Shown here piece by piece: positions 20,337 to 29,509 of a DNA stretch of 64,000 bases. Source of the DNA: Clostridiaceae bacterium (lineage in GTDB: Bacteria > Bacillota > Clostridia > DSM-8532); contig JAAYNA010000149.1 of assembly GCA_012521105.1 (NCBI GenBank), forward strand, positions 1 to 64,000, in the 5' to 3' direction. Position 1 is the first letter of the stretch; each line of letters begins with the position of its first letter. The notes beneath the pieces were generated by a model that searched no databases, was not told the DNA's origin, and was given only the letters and a program-made list of their open reading frames with translations. The position numbers were made by a program, and so were the translations under genes.

Positions 20337-20365
20337 TTTATATAAAATATACTTAGAGATATAAT
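20337..20365 (+). promoter_or_regulatory. candidate promoter of the pectinesterase gene
   Basis: TTTATA at 20337-20342, a 17-bp spacer, and a perfect TATAAT at 20360-20365. A GCCCA/TGGGC hairpin without a T run precedes it, just after the holin gene. Confidence 0.55.
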
Positions 20366-20410
20366 AGGATTAAATGCTTACTATATTTGCAACGAAAGGG
20401 GCAATAAACT

Positions 20411-21388
20411 ATGATTGTAGCAGCTGACGGTAGTGGCGATTACACATCTTTGGGACAGGCATTATGCGCATTGGAAAATTCAAAAGACACCGATAACCGG
20501 GTTGTCATTTACATTAAAAAAGGAGTGTACAAAGAGAAGCTGCATATAAAAAGACCTAATATTACATTGATTGGTGAAGATGCAGAATCAACAGTTATTA
20601 CCTATGATGATTACGCAAGAAAACTCTTTGATAACGGGGAGGAGTACGGCACTTTCAATTCATACACCGTTCTTATTACAGGCGACGGGTTTGAGGCGCG
20701 TAATATAACCTTTGAGAACTCTGCAGGATCAGGCAAAATAAAAGGACAAGCCCTCGCTGCATATGTGGACGCTGATCGGGTAATATTCAGGAATTGCTAT
20801 TTTAAGGGCCACCAGGATACTCTTTTTACAGCACCGCTTCCACCCAAACCCATTCTTAAAGACGGATTTAAAGGCCCAGGGGAAAACAAGGAAAGAAAAA
20901 TGGGCAGTCACTATTATGAGAACTGCTTGATTGAAGGCGATGTGGACTTTATATTTGGCTCAGCAACAGCGGTTTTTAAAGATTGTACAATTGTATCATT
21001 GGACAGGGGTGAACCCGAAAATGGAGTAAACGGGTATATTACTGCCGCATCAACTCCCGAAGGTGAAAAGTATGGATACGTTTTTATTAACTGCAGGCTC
21101 CTGGGAAGGTGCAAGCCTTCTACAGTTTATCTTGGGAGGCCGTGGAGAAATTTTGCAAAAACAGTTTTTATAAATTGTTATATGGATGATCATATTAAAA
21201 GTGAAGGGTGGCATAACTGGGAAAAGACTGAAAGTGAAAAAACTGTTTTTTACGCCGAATATAAAAGCTACGGTCCGGGTGCAAAAATTGATAAAAGGGT
21301 ATCCTGGGCAAAAATCCTGACCGATGAAGAAGCAGAAGATTATACCGTTGATAAAATTATTCCCTGGGTAAAACATGCTGTGTTATAA
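20411..21388 (+). CDS. pectin methylesterase (carbohydrate esterase family 8)
   Basis: Hydrolyses methyl esters of polygalacturonate. 325 residues, with the right-handed beta-helix motifs of CE8: GQALAAYVDADRV, the catalytic Asp region GHQDTLF, the second catalytic Asp in GDVDFIFGSA, and the Arg/Trp motif LGRPWR. The protein begins MIVAADGSGDYTS, directly at the mature domain; there is no signal peptide, so it probably acts in the cytoplasm on imported oligogalacturonides. ATG follows aaaggggc. It lies just before tsaE and near the YesMN-type importer. Confidence 0.93.
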   Translation: MIVAADGSGDYTSLGQALCALENSKDTDNRVVIYIKKGVYKEKLHIKRPNITLIGEDAESTVITYDDYARKLFDNGEEYGTFNSYTVLITGDGFEARNITFENSAGSGKIKGQALAAYVDADRVIFRNCYFKGHQDTLFTAPLPPKPILKDGFKGPGENKERKMGSHYYENCLIEGDVDFIFGSATAVFKDCTIVSLDRGEPENGVNGYITAASTPEGEKYGYVFINCRLLGRCKPSTVYLGRPWRNFAKTVFINCYMDDHIKSEGWHNWEKTESEKTVFYAEYKSYGPGAKIDKRVSWAKILTDEEAEDYTVDKIIPWVKHAVL

Positions 21389-21467
21389 TGTGAGTGCCAC
21401 GGATATTTTATTAAAAACCCAGTTATATATTAACAGAAACAATGACATTAAAAGTGTGGAGATAATA

Positions 21468-21902
21468 ATGTACGTAGTAATTTCGGAAAGTGAACAGGAT
21501 ACGGTTAAACTTGGTGAAAAAGTAGCAAAGCAGCTTAAAAAGGGTGATGTTGTTGCTTTGTCGGGAGATTTGGGAACAGGAAAGACCGCATTTGTAAAGG
21601 GTCTGGCCCAGGGATTTGGAATTGATGAATATATTACAAGCCCAACCTTTACACTGGTGCAAAGCTATAAAGGGCCGGGGTTTAACCTGCACCATTTTGA
21701 TGTCTACCGCATTTCAGACGAGGAAGAGTTGTTTGAAATAGGGTTTGAAGAGTATCTGTATGAAGGGGATATTTGTGTAATTGAATGGGCCGATCTGATA
21801 CAGAATTTAATACCGCCCCGGTCGGTGTGGATAAATTTTGAAAGGCTGGAAGACGGTGAAAACAAACGAAGGATTACTGTAAAGGGGCTTGGAACAAAAT
21901 GA
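21468..21902 (+). CDS. tsaE: tRNA threonylcarbamoyladenosine biosynthesis ATPase TsaE
   Basis: ATPase partner of TsaB-TsaD in making t6A37 in ANN-decoding tRNAs. About 144 residues, normal for the family, with Walker A GDLGTGKT, the TSPTF motif and the late IEWAD motif. The track start at 21375 adds 31 residues overlapping pectinesterase; ATG 21468 after gtggaga fits the family. Its TGA overlaps tsaB ATG by four bases (ATGA), indicating translational coupling. Confidence 0.95.
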   Translation: MYVVISESEQDTVKLGEKVAKQLKKGDVVALSGDLGTGKTAFVKGLAQGFGIDEYITSPTFTLVQSYKGPGFNLHHFDVYRISDEEELFEIGFEEYLYEGDICVIEWADLIQNLIPPRSVWINFERLEDGENKRRITVKGLGTK

Positions 21903-22615
21903 TTATACTTGCTTTGGATACTTCGGCAGCAACAGCATCGGCTGCAGTTGTTAAAGATGGTTTTTTAACAGGGGAAATATCTATCCGCAATGGAAAGACC
22001 CATTCACAAAAAATTATTCCAATGATTAGCTCGCTGCTTAATATGCTTGATTATAAACCCGAAGACCTGGATTTGCTGTCGGTAGCTATTGGGCCAGGTT
22101 CTTTTACAGGTTTAAGAATAGGTGTGGTCACAATTAAGGCAATGGCCTATGCTTTAAATATACCTGTTGTAGAGGTGTCAACTCTTATGGCCCTTGCATA
22201 CACCGTGAATGAACAGGAAGGATTAGTATGCCCCATAATGGATGCAAGAAACCGCCAGGTTTATACCGGTCTTTACAAAACAAGTAATGGATCGGTATCT
22301 GTGCTGCAGGAAGATTCAGGACTGGCAGTGGATGAATTGATTAACATCCTGAGAAAATATGATATGCCAATACATTTTGTTGGTGATGCCGTACCACTGT
22401 ACGAGAACTATATAAAAGAGCAGGGAATTAATGCGCGTTTTGCACCAGATGACATTTTTACGCATCGAGCTGCAACGGTAGCGCATCTTGCCTGGTTAAT
22501 GCAGAAAGATGGAAAGGTAAAAGATGCTTTTCATGTGGTTCCGAAATATCACAGGAAATCCCAGGCTGAAAGAATGAAGGACTTAATGTCAGGGAGTAAA
22601 ACCGATGGAAAGTGA
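21899..22615 (+). CDS. tsaB: tRNA threonylcarbamoyladenosine biosynthesis protein TsaB
   Basis: Non-catalytic ASKHA-fold partner of TsaD in t6A synthesis. 238 residues with LALDTSAATASAAV at the N-terminus and the family signature VAIGPGSFTGLRIG. It overlaps tsaE by 4 bp and rimI by 11 bp, forming the common tsaE-tsaB-rimI operon. tsaD, often next, is not in this window. Confidence 0.95.
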   Translation: MIILALDTSAATASAAVVKDGFLTGEISIRNGKTHSQKIIPMISSLLNMLDYKPEDLDLLSVAIGPGSFTGLRIGVVTIKAMAYALNIPVVEVSTLMALAYTVNEQEGLVCPIMDARNRQVYTGLYKTSNGSVSVLQEDSGLAVDELINILRKYDMPIHFVGDAVPLYENYIKEQGINARFAPDDIFTHRAATVAHLAWLMQKDGKVKDAFHVVPKYHRKSQAERMKDLMSGSKTDGK

Positions 22616-23057
22616 AATTGTAATAAGACAGATGAGATGCGAAGACTTAGACAGCGTACTGGAAGTAGAAAAAAAATCATTTACAAATCCATGGTCTAGG
22701 CTGATGTTTTTTGATGAACTGCAGAATCCCCGTGCTCATTATCTGGTCGCTGAAGTTTCGGGCATTATAGTGGCTTATGCAGGTTTGTGGACTATAATGG
22801 ACGAGGGACATATTACAAATATTGCAGTTGATCCTTCGTACCGAAGGATGGGAATTGGCTCAAGGCTCATGGAGAGCGTTATTGAAATAGCTCAAAGAAG
22901 CAAATTAAGGGGCCTGACTCTTGAGGTTAGGGTGAGTAATACTGAGGCCATTTCAATGTACAAGAGATTTGGTTTTAAAATTGAAGGTCTAAGAAAAAAT
23001 TATTACAGTGATACGCATGAAGATGCGTTTATAATGTGGTATTATTTGGATATATAA
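22605..23057 (+). CDS. rimI: ribosomal protein S18-alanine N-acetyltransferase
   Basis: GNAT-family acetyltransferase of 150 residues. It shows the acetyl-CoA binding loop YRRMGIGSRLM and the C-terminal motif LEVRVSNTEAISMYKRFGF. In bacteria this neighbour of tsaB acetylates the N-terminus of S18. The start overlaps the end of tsaB, so it is probably translationally coupled. Last gene before the S10 operon promoter. Confidence 0.92.
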   Translation: MESEIVIRQMRCEDLDSVLEVEKKSFTNPWSRLMFFDELQNPRAHYLVAEVSGIIVAYAGLWTIMDEGHITNIAVDPSYRRMGIGSRLMESVIEIAQRSKLRGLTLEVRVSNTEAISMYKRFGFKIEGLRKNYYSDTHEDAFIMWYYLDI

Positions 23058-23106
23058 CAACAGAAAACTGACATTAATTTACATATAAAAAAATTTATAA
23101 AAATAC

Positions 23107-23135
23107 TTGTCATGGTAAAAAAACTATAGTATAAT
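23107..23135 (+). promoter_or_regulatory. promoter of the S10-spc-alpha ribosomal cluster
   Basis: TTGTCA at 23107-23112, a 17-bp spacer, and a perfect TATAAT at 23130-23135. Expected transcription start near 23142, giving an untranslated leader of about 355 nt before rpsJ. Confidence 0.82.
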
Positions 23136-23141
23136 GTTGCC

Positions 23142-23498
23142 TGTTGTGACATGGCATACGATGAAGTTGGAGATTGCCGGTAAATCCCGGGGAACTTCAA
23201 TGGAGAATGTCCGATTCAAAGAAACCGGGCGACAAGTCACTGTACATCTTGCATTAACGCATATATTACTTTATATATACGCGTTGAGTAACGTCTGTTG
23301 ATACAGAGCCCAGGTTTAACAAGTTAGAATTAACTTGTTTTATTTTCCTGGGTTTTAAATATTAACACTCACGACACACCCGGCAGAGTGTACAGGGAAA
23401 AAACTTGTTGCGTCATTACAAACGTGCTGCTTGCACAAACAATAAAGTGCTTTTAACTAAAATTACCTTTGTTGAAAGCATGGTTAGGAGGCATATGT
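23142..23498 (+). ncRNA. structured 5' leader of rpsJ operon
   Basis: No open gene fits here. The transcript would fold: GTGAC (23146-23150) with GTCAC (23236-23240) enclosing GAAGTT/AACTTC (23163-23168, 23193-23198); AACGC/GCGTT around 23256-23285; then a terminator-like element, CCCAGG (23309-23314), AACAAGTTA/TAACTTGTT (9 bp) and CCTGGG (23347-23352), followed by TTTT. Further small hairpins (ACACTC/GAGTGT, GTGC/GCAC) follow. The layout suggests attenuation or ribosomal-protein feedback. It lacks T-box landmarks. I do not recognise a named family. Confidence 0.6.
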
Positions 23499-23810
23499 AT
23501 GGCGAACAAACAAAAAATTCGTATTCGGTTAAAAGCTTTTGATCATCAAGTTTTGGATCAATCAGCAGAAAAAATAGTTGAAACAGCTAAAAGGACTGGT
23601 GCAAAAGTTTCGGGTCCCGTGCCGCTGCCAACTAAAAAGGAGATCATTACAATTTTACGTGCTCCGCACAAATATAAGGACTCACGTGAACAGTTTGAAA
23701 TGAGAACCCACAAAAGACTTATTGACATCCTTGTTCCAACGCCGAAAACCGTGGATGCTTTGATGAGGCTGGATCTTCCTGCAGGCGTGGATATTGAAAT
23801 TAAGTTATAA
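23499..23810 (+). CDS. rpsJ: 30S ribosomal protein S10
   Basis: 30S head protein, also NusE in antitermination. 103 residues beginning [17 protein letters not shown], with the conserved GPVPLPT and HKRLIDI. The track start at TTG 23469 is replaced by ATG 23499, which follows taggagg at 23485-23491. First gene of the S10 cluster, behind a long structured leader. Confidence 0.98.
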   Translation: MANKQKIRIRLKAFDHQVLDQSAEKIVETAKRTGAKVSGPVPLPTKKEIITILRAPHKYKDSREQFEMRTHKRLIDILVPTPKTVDALMRLDLPAGVDIEIKL

Positions 23811-23867
23811 AATACTACATTTGTTATGTTCGATTAATCGAACCAATGACAGGAGGGAAATATTTAA

Positions 23868-24500
23868 ATGCAAAAATGTATGCTTGGTAAAAAAATAGGT
23901 ATGACTCAAATCTTTACCGATGATGGAACCATGATTCCCGTTACAGTTATAAAGGCAGGGCCTATATCGGTAATTCAGAAGAAAACTGTCGATACCGACG
24001 GATATAATTCTATTAAAGTAGGGTTTGAGGATATCAATGAAAGGAAAGTTAATAAACCTACAAAGGGTCAGTATGATAAGGCCGGTGTTTCTCCTAAAAG
24101 ATATATGAAGGAGTTTCGCATTGAAAATATTGATGCTTTTGAGGTTGGTCAGGAAATAAAAGTTCAGGATATGTTTAATGAGGGCGACAAGGTAGATGTG
24201 TCCGGTGTTTCGAAGGGTAAAGGTTTCCAGGGTACAGTAAAGCGTTTTAGAACCAGGCGAGGCCCTTCATCACACGGTTCCGGGTACCACAGAGGTGTTG
24301 GTTCGATGGGTGCTGTTTCTAATCCAAGCCGTGTATTTAAAGGCAAAAAGCTTCCGGGGCACATGGGAAATGAAAAAGTGACAGTACTAAACCTGGCTGT
24401 TGTCCGTGTTGATGCTGACAGAGGCCTATTGCTTGTTAAGGGCGCTGTTCCTGGTCCAAAAGGCGGGCTCTTAATAATCAAGGATTCGGTCAAGGCGTAA
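23868..24500 (+). CDS. rplC: 50S ribosomal protein L3
   Basis: Binds 23S rRNA near the peptidyl transferase centre. 210 residues, with [12 protein letters not shown] near the start and the central loop [31 protein letters not shown] typical of L3. ATG follows aggaggg. Second gene of the S10 cluster. Confidence 0.98.
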   Translation: MQKCMLGKKIGMTQIFTDDGTMIPVTVIKAGPISVIQKKTVDTDGYNSIKVGFEDINERKVNKPTKGQYDKAGVSPKRYMKEFRIENIDAFEVGQEIKVQDMFNEGDKVDVSGVSKGKGFQGTVKRFRTRRGPSSHGSGYHRGVGSMGAVSNPSRVFKGKKLPGHMGNEKVTVLNLAVVRVDADRGLLLVKGAVPGPKGGLLIIKDSVKA

Positions 24501-24530
24501 AGCATTTACTTTATGGAAGGAGGACCTGAT

Positions 24531-25154
24531 ATGCCAAAAGTGGATGTTTATAATATGAAAGGCGAAGTCGTAGGGGAAATAAACCTTAGCGATGATATAT
24601 TTGGTGTAAAGGTAAACGAAGTTGCCATGCATACAGCAGTGGTTAACCAGTTGGCCAATAAACGCCAGGGAACTCAGTCAACCAAGACTATCAGTGAAGT
24701 CAGAGGTGGAGGCAGAAAGCCCTGGAGACAAAAGGGTACCGGTCGTGCCCGTCATGGAAGTATCCGTTCGGTTCAGTGGAAAGGTGGAGCTGTTGCTTTT
24801 GCTCCAAAGCCAAGGAACTATCGATATTCAATTCCTAAGAAGGTAAAGAGGCTGGCTTTGAAAAGTGCTTTAACTACCAAAGTATTGAATGGCAATATTA
24901 TTGTTTTGGATGAATTAGTACTGAATGAAATCAAGACCAAAGAATTTGTAAAAGTTTTGAATAATTTGAATGTTAATGAGTCAGCATTAGTGGTACTTCC
25001 TGAAGTTGATGAAAAGGTTGTAAAATCTGCCAGGAATGTACCGGATATTAAAACAGCCCTGGTGAATACAATTAATACTTACGATATTTTAAAGCACCAG
25101 AAGTTTATTATTACGAAAGATGCTGTTGCTAAAGTTGAGGAGGTGTATGCATAA
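24531..25154 (+). CDS. rplD: 50S ribosomal protein L4
   Basis: Lines the polypeptide exit tunnel. About 207 residues, with the tunnel loop [26 protein letters not shown]-type sequence near residues 45-75. The track start at 24513 reads through the Shine-Dalgarno aaggagg; ATG 24531 gives the standard MPKVDVYN start. Its stop overlaps the rplW start (TAATG). In gamma-proteobacteria L4 autoregulates this operon; that is not established for Firmicutes. Confidence 0.97.
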   Translation: MPKVDVYNMKGEVVGEINLSDDIFGVKVNEVAMHTAVVNQLANKRQGTQSTKTISEVRGGGRKPWRQKGTGRARHGSIRSVQWKGGAVAFAPKPRNYRYSIPKKVKRLALKSALTTKVLNGNIIVLDELVLNEIKTKEFVKVLNNLNVNESALVVLPEVDEKVVKSARNVPDIKTALVNTINTYDILKHQKFIITKDAVAKVEEVYA

Positions 25155-25507
25155 TGAAACTTGCTGAAGACATTATTATCCGTCCATATATAACAGAAAA
25201 AAGCTATGACAATATGGCTGATGGTAAATACACCTTTATTGTAGATTACAGAGCTAAGAAAACTGAAATAAAGAATGCTGTGGAGAAACTTTTTAACGTT
25301 AAAGTTCTATCTGTAAATACAATTAATTACAAAGGTAAAGAAAAAAGATTGGGCGTACACCTTGGAAAAACAGCAAAATGGAAGAAAGCTATTGTAAAAA
25401 TTGATACCAACCCTCAACCTGAAACTTATCTGGGTAAGGACGGAAAACCCGTAACCACCGGTAAGAAATATAAAACTGAAATTGAGGAATTTGGTGGAGT
25501 GCAATAA
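25154..25507 (+). CDS. rplW: 50S ribosomal protein L23
   Basis: Exit-site protein that docks trigger factor and SRP. 117 residues, starting [17 protein letters not shown]. It is somewhat longer than the usual 95-100 residues because the C-terminal part after WKKAIVKI has an extra charged stretch. ATG overlaps the rplD stop codon. Confidence 0.97.
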   Translation: MKLAEDIIIRPYITEKSYDNMADGKYTFIVDYRAKKTEIKNAVEKLFNVKVLSVNTINYKGKEKRLGVHLGKTAKWKKAIVKIDTNPQPETYLGKDGKPVTTGKKYKTEIEEFGGVQ

Positions 25508-25633
25508 TATTTACAGTGTTTAGAAAGGAAATTGCAATCAAAGTAAGAAAGATTGCAGCAGCTGTTCGGTTGAATAGGCTATACAGTCGGCCTGCTAACG
25601 GATAGTTGTAAATAACGAAAAGGAGTGAACGTC
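25508..25633 (+). other. structured spacer between rplW and rplB
   Basis: TATTTACA at 25508-25515 is the reverse complement of TGTAAATA at 25607-25614, enclosing a TGCAATC/GATTGCA hairpin (25533-25539, 25551-25557) and further G/C-rich pairing. The closing arm lies just before the rplB Shine-Dalgarno. Possible intercistronic regulatory RNA. Confidence 0.4.
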
Positions 25634-26467
25634 ATGTCGATAAAAAAATACAGACCTACTTCTCCTGGAAGAAGAAATATGACTGTGTCTACCTTTGAGG
25701 AAATAACCAGAAAAGAGCCTGAGAAGTCTCTATTAGCTCCTGTTAGAAGAACAGGTGGACGAAATTCCTACGGAAAGATAACGGTAAGACACCGCGGTGG
25801 TGGCGCAAAAAGGCAGTATAGAATAATAGATTTCAAAAGGGATAAGGATAATATACCTGCAAAGGTTGCTTCCATTGAGTACGATCCCAATCGTTCTGCA
25901 CATATTGCTTTACTTCATTATGTAGATGGTGAAAAACGATACATTCTTGCCCCATACGGTCTAAAAGTCGGAGATACAGTTATGTCGGGGGAAAAGGCTG
26001 ATATACGTGTAGGAAATGCGCTTCCGCTGGCAAATATCCCGTTGGGTTCTGTTATTCATAACATAGAAATGAAACCCGGAAAGGGCGGACAGCTTGTGCG
26101 TTCAGCGGGAAATATGGCCCAGTTGATGGCAAGGGAAGGAAATTATGCTCAGATAAGGCTTCCTTCGGGCGAAGTGCGCATGGTCAGTGTAAATTGTAAA
26201 GCCACTATCGGACAGGTTGGAAATGTTGAACATGAAAATATCAGAATTGGTAAAGCAGGAAGAATCCGCTGGATGGGTAGAAGGCCTCATGTCCGTGGTC
26301 TTGCTATGAACCCGAGCGATCATCCTCATGGTGGTGGAGAAGGAAGATCTCCTATAGGTATGCCAAGCCCTGTTACTCCTTGGGGTAAGCCAACATTGGG
26401 TTATAAGACAAGGAAGAAGAGAAAACAGAGCAATAAGTTTATTGTTAAGAGACGTAATGCTAATTAG
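25634..26467 (+). CDS. rplB: 50S ribosomal protein L2
   Basis: Essential for subunit joining and peptidyl transferase. 277 residues, with [14 protein letters not shown] at the start and the C-terminal [18 protein letters not shown] signature including the conserved His. The track start at 25625 lies inside aaaaggagtg, so ATG 25634 is used. Confidence 0.98.
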   Translation: MSIKKYRPTSPGRRNMTVSTFEEITRKEPEKSLLAPVRRTGGRNSYGKITVRHRGGGAKRQYRIIDFKRDKDNIPAKVASIEYDPNRSAHIALLHYVDGEKRYILAPYGLKVGDTVMSGEKADIRVGNALPLANIPLGSVIHNIEMKPGKGGQLVRSAGNMAQLMAREGNYAQIRLPSGEVRMVSVNCKATIGQVGNVEHENIRIGKAGRIRWMGRRPHVRGLAMNPSDHPHGGGEGRSPIGMPSPVTPWGKPTLGYKTRKKRKQSNKFIVKRRNAN

Positions 26468-26490
26468 GGTATTGGGAGGAGGTTTGTTCT

Positions 26491-26772
26491 GTGGGTAGAT
26501 CATTAAAAAAGGGACCTTTTGTAAATGAGAAGCTACTGAAAAAAATTGAGGAAATGAATGAAAAGGGCGAGAAGAAAGTTATCAAAACCTGGTCGAGAGC
26601 GTCTACCATATTCCCTCAGATGGTTGGACATACAATAGCGGTTCATGATGGAAGAAAGCATGTTCCAATATATATATCTGAAGATATGGTTGGTCACAAA
26701 CTGGGTGAGTTTGCACCTACCCGTACCTACAGAGGTCACGGTAAGGATGAAAGAAGCAGCAGGCTAAGATAA
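26491..26772 (+). CDS. rpsS: 30S ribosomal protein S19
   Basis: 30S head protein near the A-site finger. 93 residues, [11 protein letters not shown] start and the [16 protein letters not shown] end. GTG start after gggaggagg. Normal length. Confidence 0.98.
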   Translation: MGRSLKKGPFVNEKLLKKIEEMNEKGEKKVIKTWSRASTIFPQMVGHTIAVHDGRKHVPIYISEDMVGHKLGEFAPTRTYRGHGKDERSSRLR

Positions 26773-26876
26773 TAAATTACTGATTTGATTGAAAATAAAA
26801 CATAAGAATCCTGATTTTGGATTATGTTGTTAAACCACGTAAAATATCGGGTACTAAGCCAAAAGGAGGAATGGAC

Positions 26877-27353
26877 GTGGGCAGAAAGGTTATGTCCAGG
26901 GACGAGCTTCTGGAGAGAAAAGATGAAATTGTAGCTCAATACCAGCAAGTGCGCAGAAAATCCGCAAAGTTTCCCATTCTGACAAAGAAGGAAAGAAAAG
27001 CTTTGGGGATTGGAAAAGATGAAGGTAGAGCTGTATTAAGGAATGCCAGAGTATCATCCAGGAAAGCCAAGCTGGTTATAGATTTAATACGTAATAAGGA
27101 ACTTGATGAGGCTTATGCTATTTTAAAATATACACCAAGGAAGGCAGCAGAAATTTTGGAGAAGCTGTTAAAATCAGCAGAGGCCAACGCTGTTAATAAT
27201 AACGGCTTGAATCGAGATAATTTATATGTGGCTGAAGTATATGCAACACAAGGGCCAACACTGAAGAGAATCCGACCAAGATCGCATGGACGTGCATACA
27301 GGATTAATAAACGAACCAGCCATCTGACTTTGGTATTAAGGGAAAAGGCGTAA
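26877..27353 (+). CDS. rplV: 50S ribosomal protein L22 with N-terminal extension
   Basis: Exit-tunnel protein with the L22 core GRAVLRNARVSSRKAKLVIDLIR and the tunnel hairpin PTLKRIRPRSHGRAYRINKRTSHLT. Canonical L22 begins at about the GRAVLRN segment; here some 40 charged residues precede it (SRDELLERKDEIVAQYQQVRRK and on). The extension is open from a TTG at 26817, but aaaaggagg at 26862-26870 best supports GTG 26877 (158 residues). TTG 27003 would give a canonical length but has a weaker ribosome site. Confidence 0.9.
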   Translation: MGRKVMSRDELLERKDEIVAQYQQVRRKSAKFPILTKKERKALGIGKDEGRAVLRNARVSSRKAKLVIDLIRNKELDEAYAILKYTPRKAAEILEKLLKSAEANAVNNNGLNRDNLYVAEVYATQGPTLKRIRPRSHGRAYRINKRTSHLTLVLREKA

Positions 27354-27369
27354 ATAAGGAGGTTTTTTA

Positions 27370-28032
27370 ATGGGCCAGAAAGTGAATCCGCATGGACTTA
27401 GAATCGGAATCATTAAGGACTGGGACACCAAATGGTACGCGGGAAAAAAAGACTTTGCAGATTTTTTGGTTGAAGACTACAATATAAGAAAATTTATAAA
27501 GAAGAAATTATATATTGCAGGTATTGCCAGAATTGAAATTGAGCGTGCCGCCAATAAAATTAAACTGAATATTCATACCGCAAAACCAGGACTTGTTATA
27601 GGAAAAGGTGGTACCGGCATAGAGCAGCTTCGTAAAGATGTTGAGAAATTAACGGGGAAAAGTGTATTAATAAATATCACTGAAATTAAGTCCCCTGAAA
27701 CAACTGCTCAGTTAGTTGCAGAAAATATTGCTGGCCAACTTGAACGAAGAATTTCATTCCGCCGTGCTATGAAGCAGGCAATGTCGAGAGCTATGAAAGC
27801 TGGTGCGAAAGGTATAAAAACATCTGTGTCAGGCCGTGTGGGCGGTGCGGAAATAGCCAGAACAGAACATTATCATGAGGGAACGATACCTCTTCAGACA
27901 CTGAGGGCCGACATTGACTATGGATTTGCAGAAGCTGATACAACTTACGGTAAACTTGGTGTTAAGGTTTGGATATATAAGGGTGAAGTACTTCCCGTTA
28001 AAAAGGACAATAAGGAAGGGGGAGGCAAATAA
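27370..28032 (+). CDS. rpsC: 30S ribosomal protein S3
   Basis: mRNA entry-site protein. 220 residues: N-terminal [16 protein letters not shown] domain with GKGG in [16 protein letters not shown], and the C-terminal S3 domain ([13 protein letters not shown]). ATG follows aaggagg. Stop overlaps the rplP start. Confidence 0.98.
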   Translation: MGQKVNPHGLRIGIIKDWDTKWYAGKKDFADFLVEDYNIRKFIKKKLYIAGIARIEIERAANKIKLNIHTAKPGLVIGKGGTGIEQLRKDVEKLTGKSVLINITEIKSPETTAQLVAENIAGQLERRISFRRAMKQAMSRAMKAGAKGIKTSVSGRVGGAEIARTEHYHEGTIPLQTLRADIDYGFAEADTTYGKLGVKVWIYKGEVLPVKKDNKEGGGK

Positions 28033-28463
28033 TGTTAATGCCCAAAAGAGTTAAATACAGACGCGTTCAAAGAGGCAGAATGAAGGGCAGAGCAACGCGA
28101 GGCAACGTGGTAGCATACGGTGAATATGGCCTTCAGGCTTTAGAACCCGGATGGATTACCAGCAACCAGATTGAAGCAGCGCGTGTAGCAATGACACGTT
28201 ATGTCAGAAGAGGCGGAAAGGTTTGGATTAAAATTTTCCCTGATAAGCCCATATCCAAAAAACCTGCTGAAACCCGTATGGGTAGCGGTAAAGGGGCTCC
28301 GGAGTATTGGGTTGCTGTTGTAAAACCGGGTCGCGTTATGTTTGAAATAGCAGGGATTAATGAAGAGACGGCTAGGGAAGCATTGCGTTTAGCTGCTCAC
28401 AAATTGCCGGTCAAGTGCAAAATAGTAGCACGGGAAGAGGTAGGTGGAGCAAATGAAAGCTAG
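28032..28463 (+). CDS. rplP: 50S ribosomal protein L16
   Basis: Binds near the A-site tRNA on the 50S subunit. 143 residues starting [11 protein letters not shown], with [12 protein letters not shown] and [22 protein letters not shown]-type core. TAATG overlap with rpsC; gggggagg precedes it. Confidence 0.98.
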   Translation: MLMPKRVKYRRVQRGRMKGRATRGNVVAYGEYGLQALEPGWITSNQIEAARVAMTRYVRRGGKVWIKIFPDKPISKKPAETRMGSGKGAPEYWVAVVKPGRVMFEIAGINEETAREALRLAAHKLPVKCKIVAREEVGGANES

Positions 28464-28653
28464 TGAATTAAGAGAAAAAACTATTGATGAATTAACGCAG
28501 GAATTGCAGGAATTAAAAAATGAACTTTTTAAATTACGCTTTCAGCATGCGACAAATCAGTTGGATAATCCAATGAAGCTGAAGAGTGTTAAAAAAGATA
28601 TAGCCCGTGTGAAAACAGTAATACGGGAGATGGAACTTGGTATAAAGCGTTAA
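28453..28653 (+). CDS. rpmC: 50S ribosomal protein L29
   Basis: Small exit-site protein, 66 residues, [18 protein letters not shown] with the alpha-helical hairpin and the [11 protein letters not shown] motif. Track start GTG 28444 is replaced by ATG 28453, which follows ggtggag and overlaps the end of rplP by 11 bp. Confidence 0.97.
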   Translation: MKASELREKTIDELTQELQELKNELFKLRFQHATNQLDNPMKLKSVKKDIARVKTVIREMELGIKR

Positions 28654-28678
28654 ATGACCGGAAGGAGGTTTGTTCCAC

Positions 28679-28936
28679 GTGGCTGAAAGGAATTTAAGAA
28701 AAACCCGAGTTGGCAAAGTAGTCAGCGATAAAATGGATAAAACCATAGTTGTTGCTGTAGTGGATAATGTTAAACATCCTCTTTATAAAAAGATTATAAA
28801 GAGAACCTTCAAGCTGAAGGCTCATGATGAAGAAAATATCTGCCGGGTTGGAGACACGGTTCGCGTTATGGAAACCAGACCATTGTCTAAAGAGAAAAGA
28901 TGGCGCCTGGTGGAAATAATTGAGAAGGCTAAGTAA
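28679..28936 (+). CDS. rpsQ: 30S ribosomal protein S17
   Basis: 16S rRNA-binding OB-fold protein. 85 residues with [19 protein letters not shown] and [17 protein letters not shown]. The track start at 28670 touches the Shine-Dalgarno ggaagg agg; GTG 28679 is the better start. Confidence 0.97.
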   Translation: MAERNLRKTRVGKVVSDKMDKTIVVAVVDNVKHPLYKKIIKRTFKLKAHDEENICRVGDTVRVMETRPLSKEKRWRLVEIIEKAK

Positions 28937-29042
28937 ATTGCTCATTTATATGTATATAAGTGGTTTTATGGCACGAATATAAAAAAGAAGTATCTAAGTA
29001 AAACAGACTGGAGCTTAAAATCGATTGAGGGAGGTGCCTGAA

Positions 29043-29411
29043 TTGATTCAAATGCAGACAATTCTTAGGGCAGCTGACAACACAGGAGCTAAGGAACTGA
29101 TGTGCATAAAGGTGCTCGGCGGCTCTAAAAGGAAATATGCGAATATAGGAGATGTAATTGTTTGTTCAGTTAAAAATGCAACACCCGGAGGTGTTGTAAA
29201 GAAGGGTGACGTAGTAAGAGCAGTTGTGGTCCGCTCTGTAAAAGGCTTAAGACGTAGTGATGGTTCATATATCAGGTTTGATGAAAACGCTGCGGTTATA
29301 CTCAGAGATGATGGCAGTCCAAGAGGGACCCGTATTTTTGGGCCTGTTGCAAGGGAATTAAGAGAGAAGGATTATATGAAAATTGTATCTCTCGCTCCCG
29401 AAGTAATTTAA
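29043..29411 (+). CDS. rplN: 50S ribosomal protein L14
   Basis: 50S protein forming intersubunit bridge B8. 122 residues, the canonical length, beginning [22 protein letters not shown] 29043 follows gggaggtg at 29029-29036; the track start at 29025 is upstream of that site. Confidence 0.97.
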   Translation: MIQMQTILRAADNTGAKELMCIKVLGGSKRKYANIGDVIVCSVKNATPGGVVKKGDVVRAVVVRSVKGLRRSDGSYIRFDENAAVILRDDGSPRGTRIFGPVARELREKDYMKIVSLAPEVI

Positions 29412-29509
29412 TATTAACAGGCGAGTAATGCCCGGTTTTTGTATCATCAAATTGAGGGAAAAAGGAACCCTGCAAAAATGCAAAAACCAGTTAGAGGGGA
29501 GGCACTTGA
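29412..29509 (+). other. spacer between rplN and rplX with inverted repeat
   Basis: GGTTTTTG near 29434 is the reverse complement of CAAAAACC near 29481, flanking a region that could pair further. Otherwise only the rplX Shine-Dalgarno (ggggagg) is visible. Confidence 0.35.

Noticed and set aside
23142-23498. T-box riboswitch in the S10 leader
   Set aside because: No T-box core (AGGGTGG-type) and the downstream genes are ribosomal, not amino-acid related.
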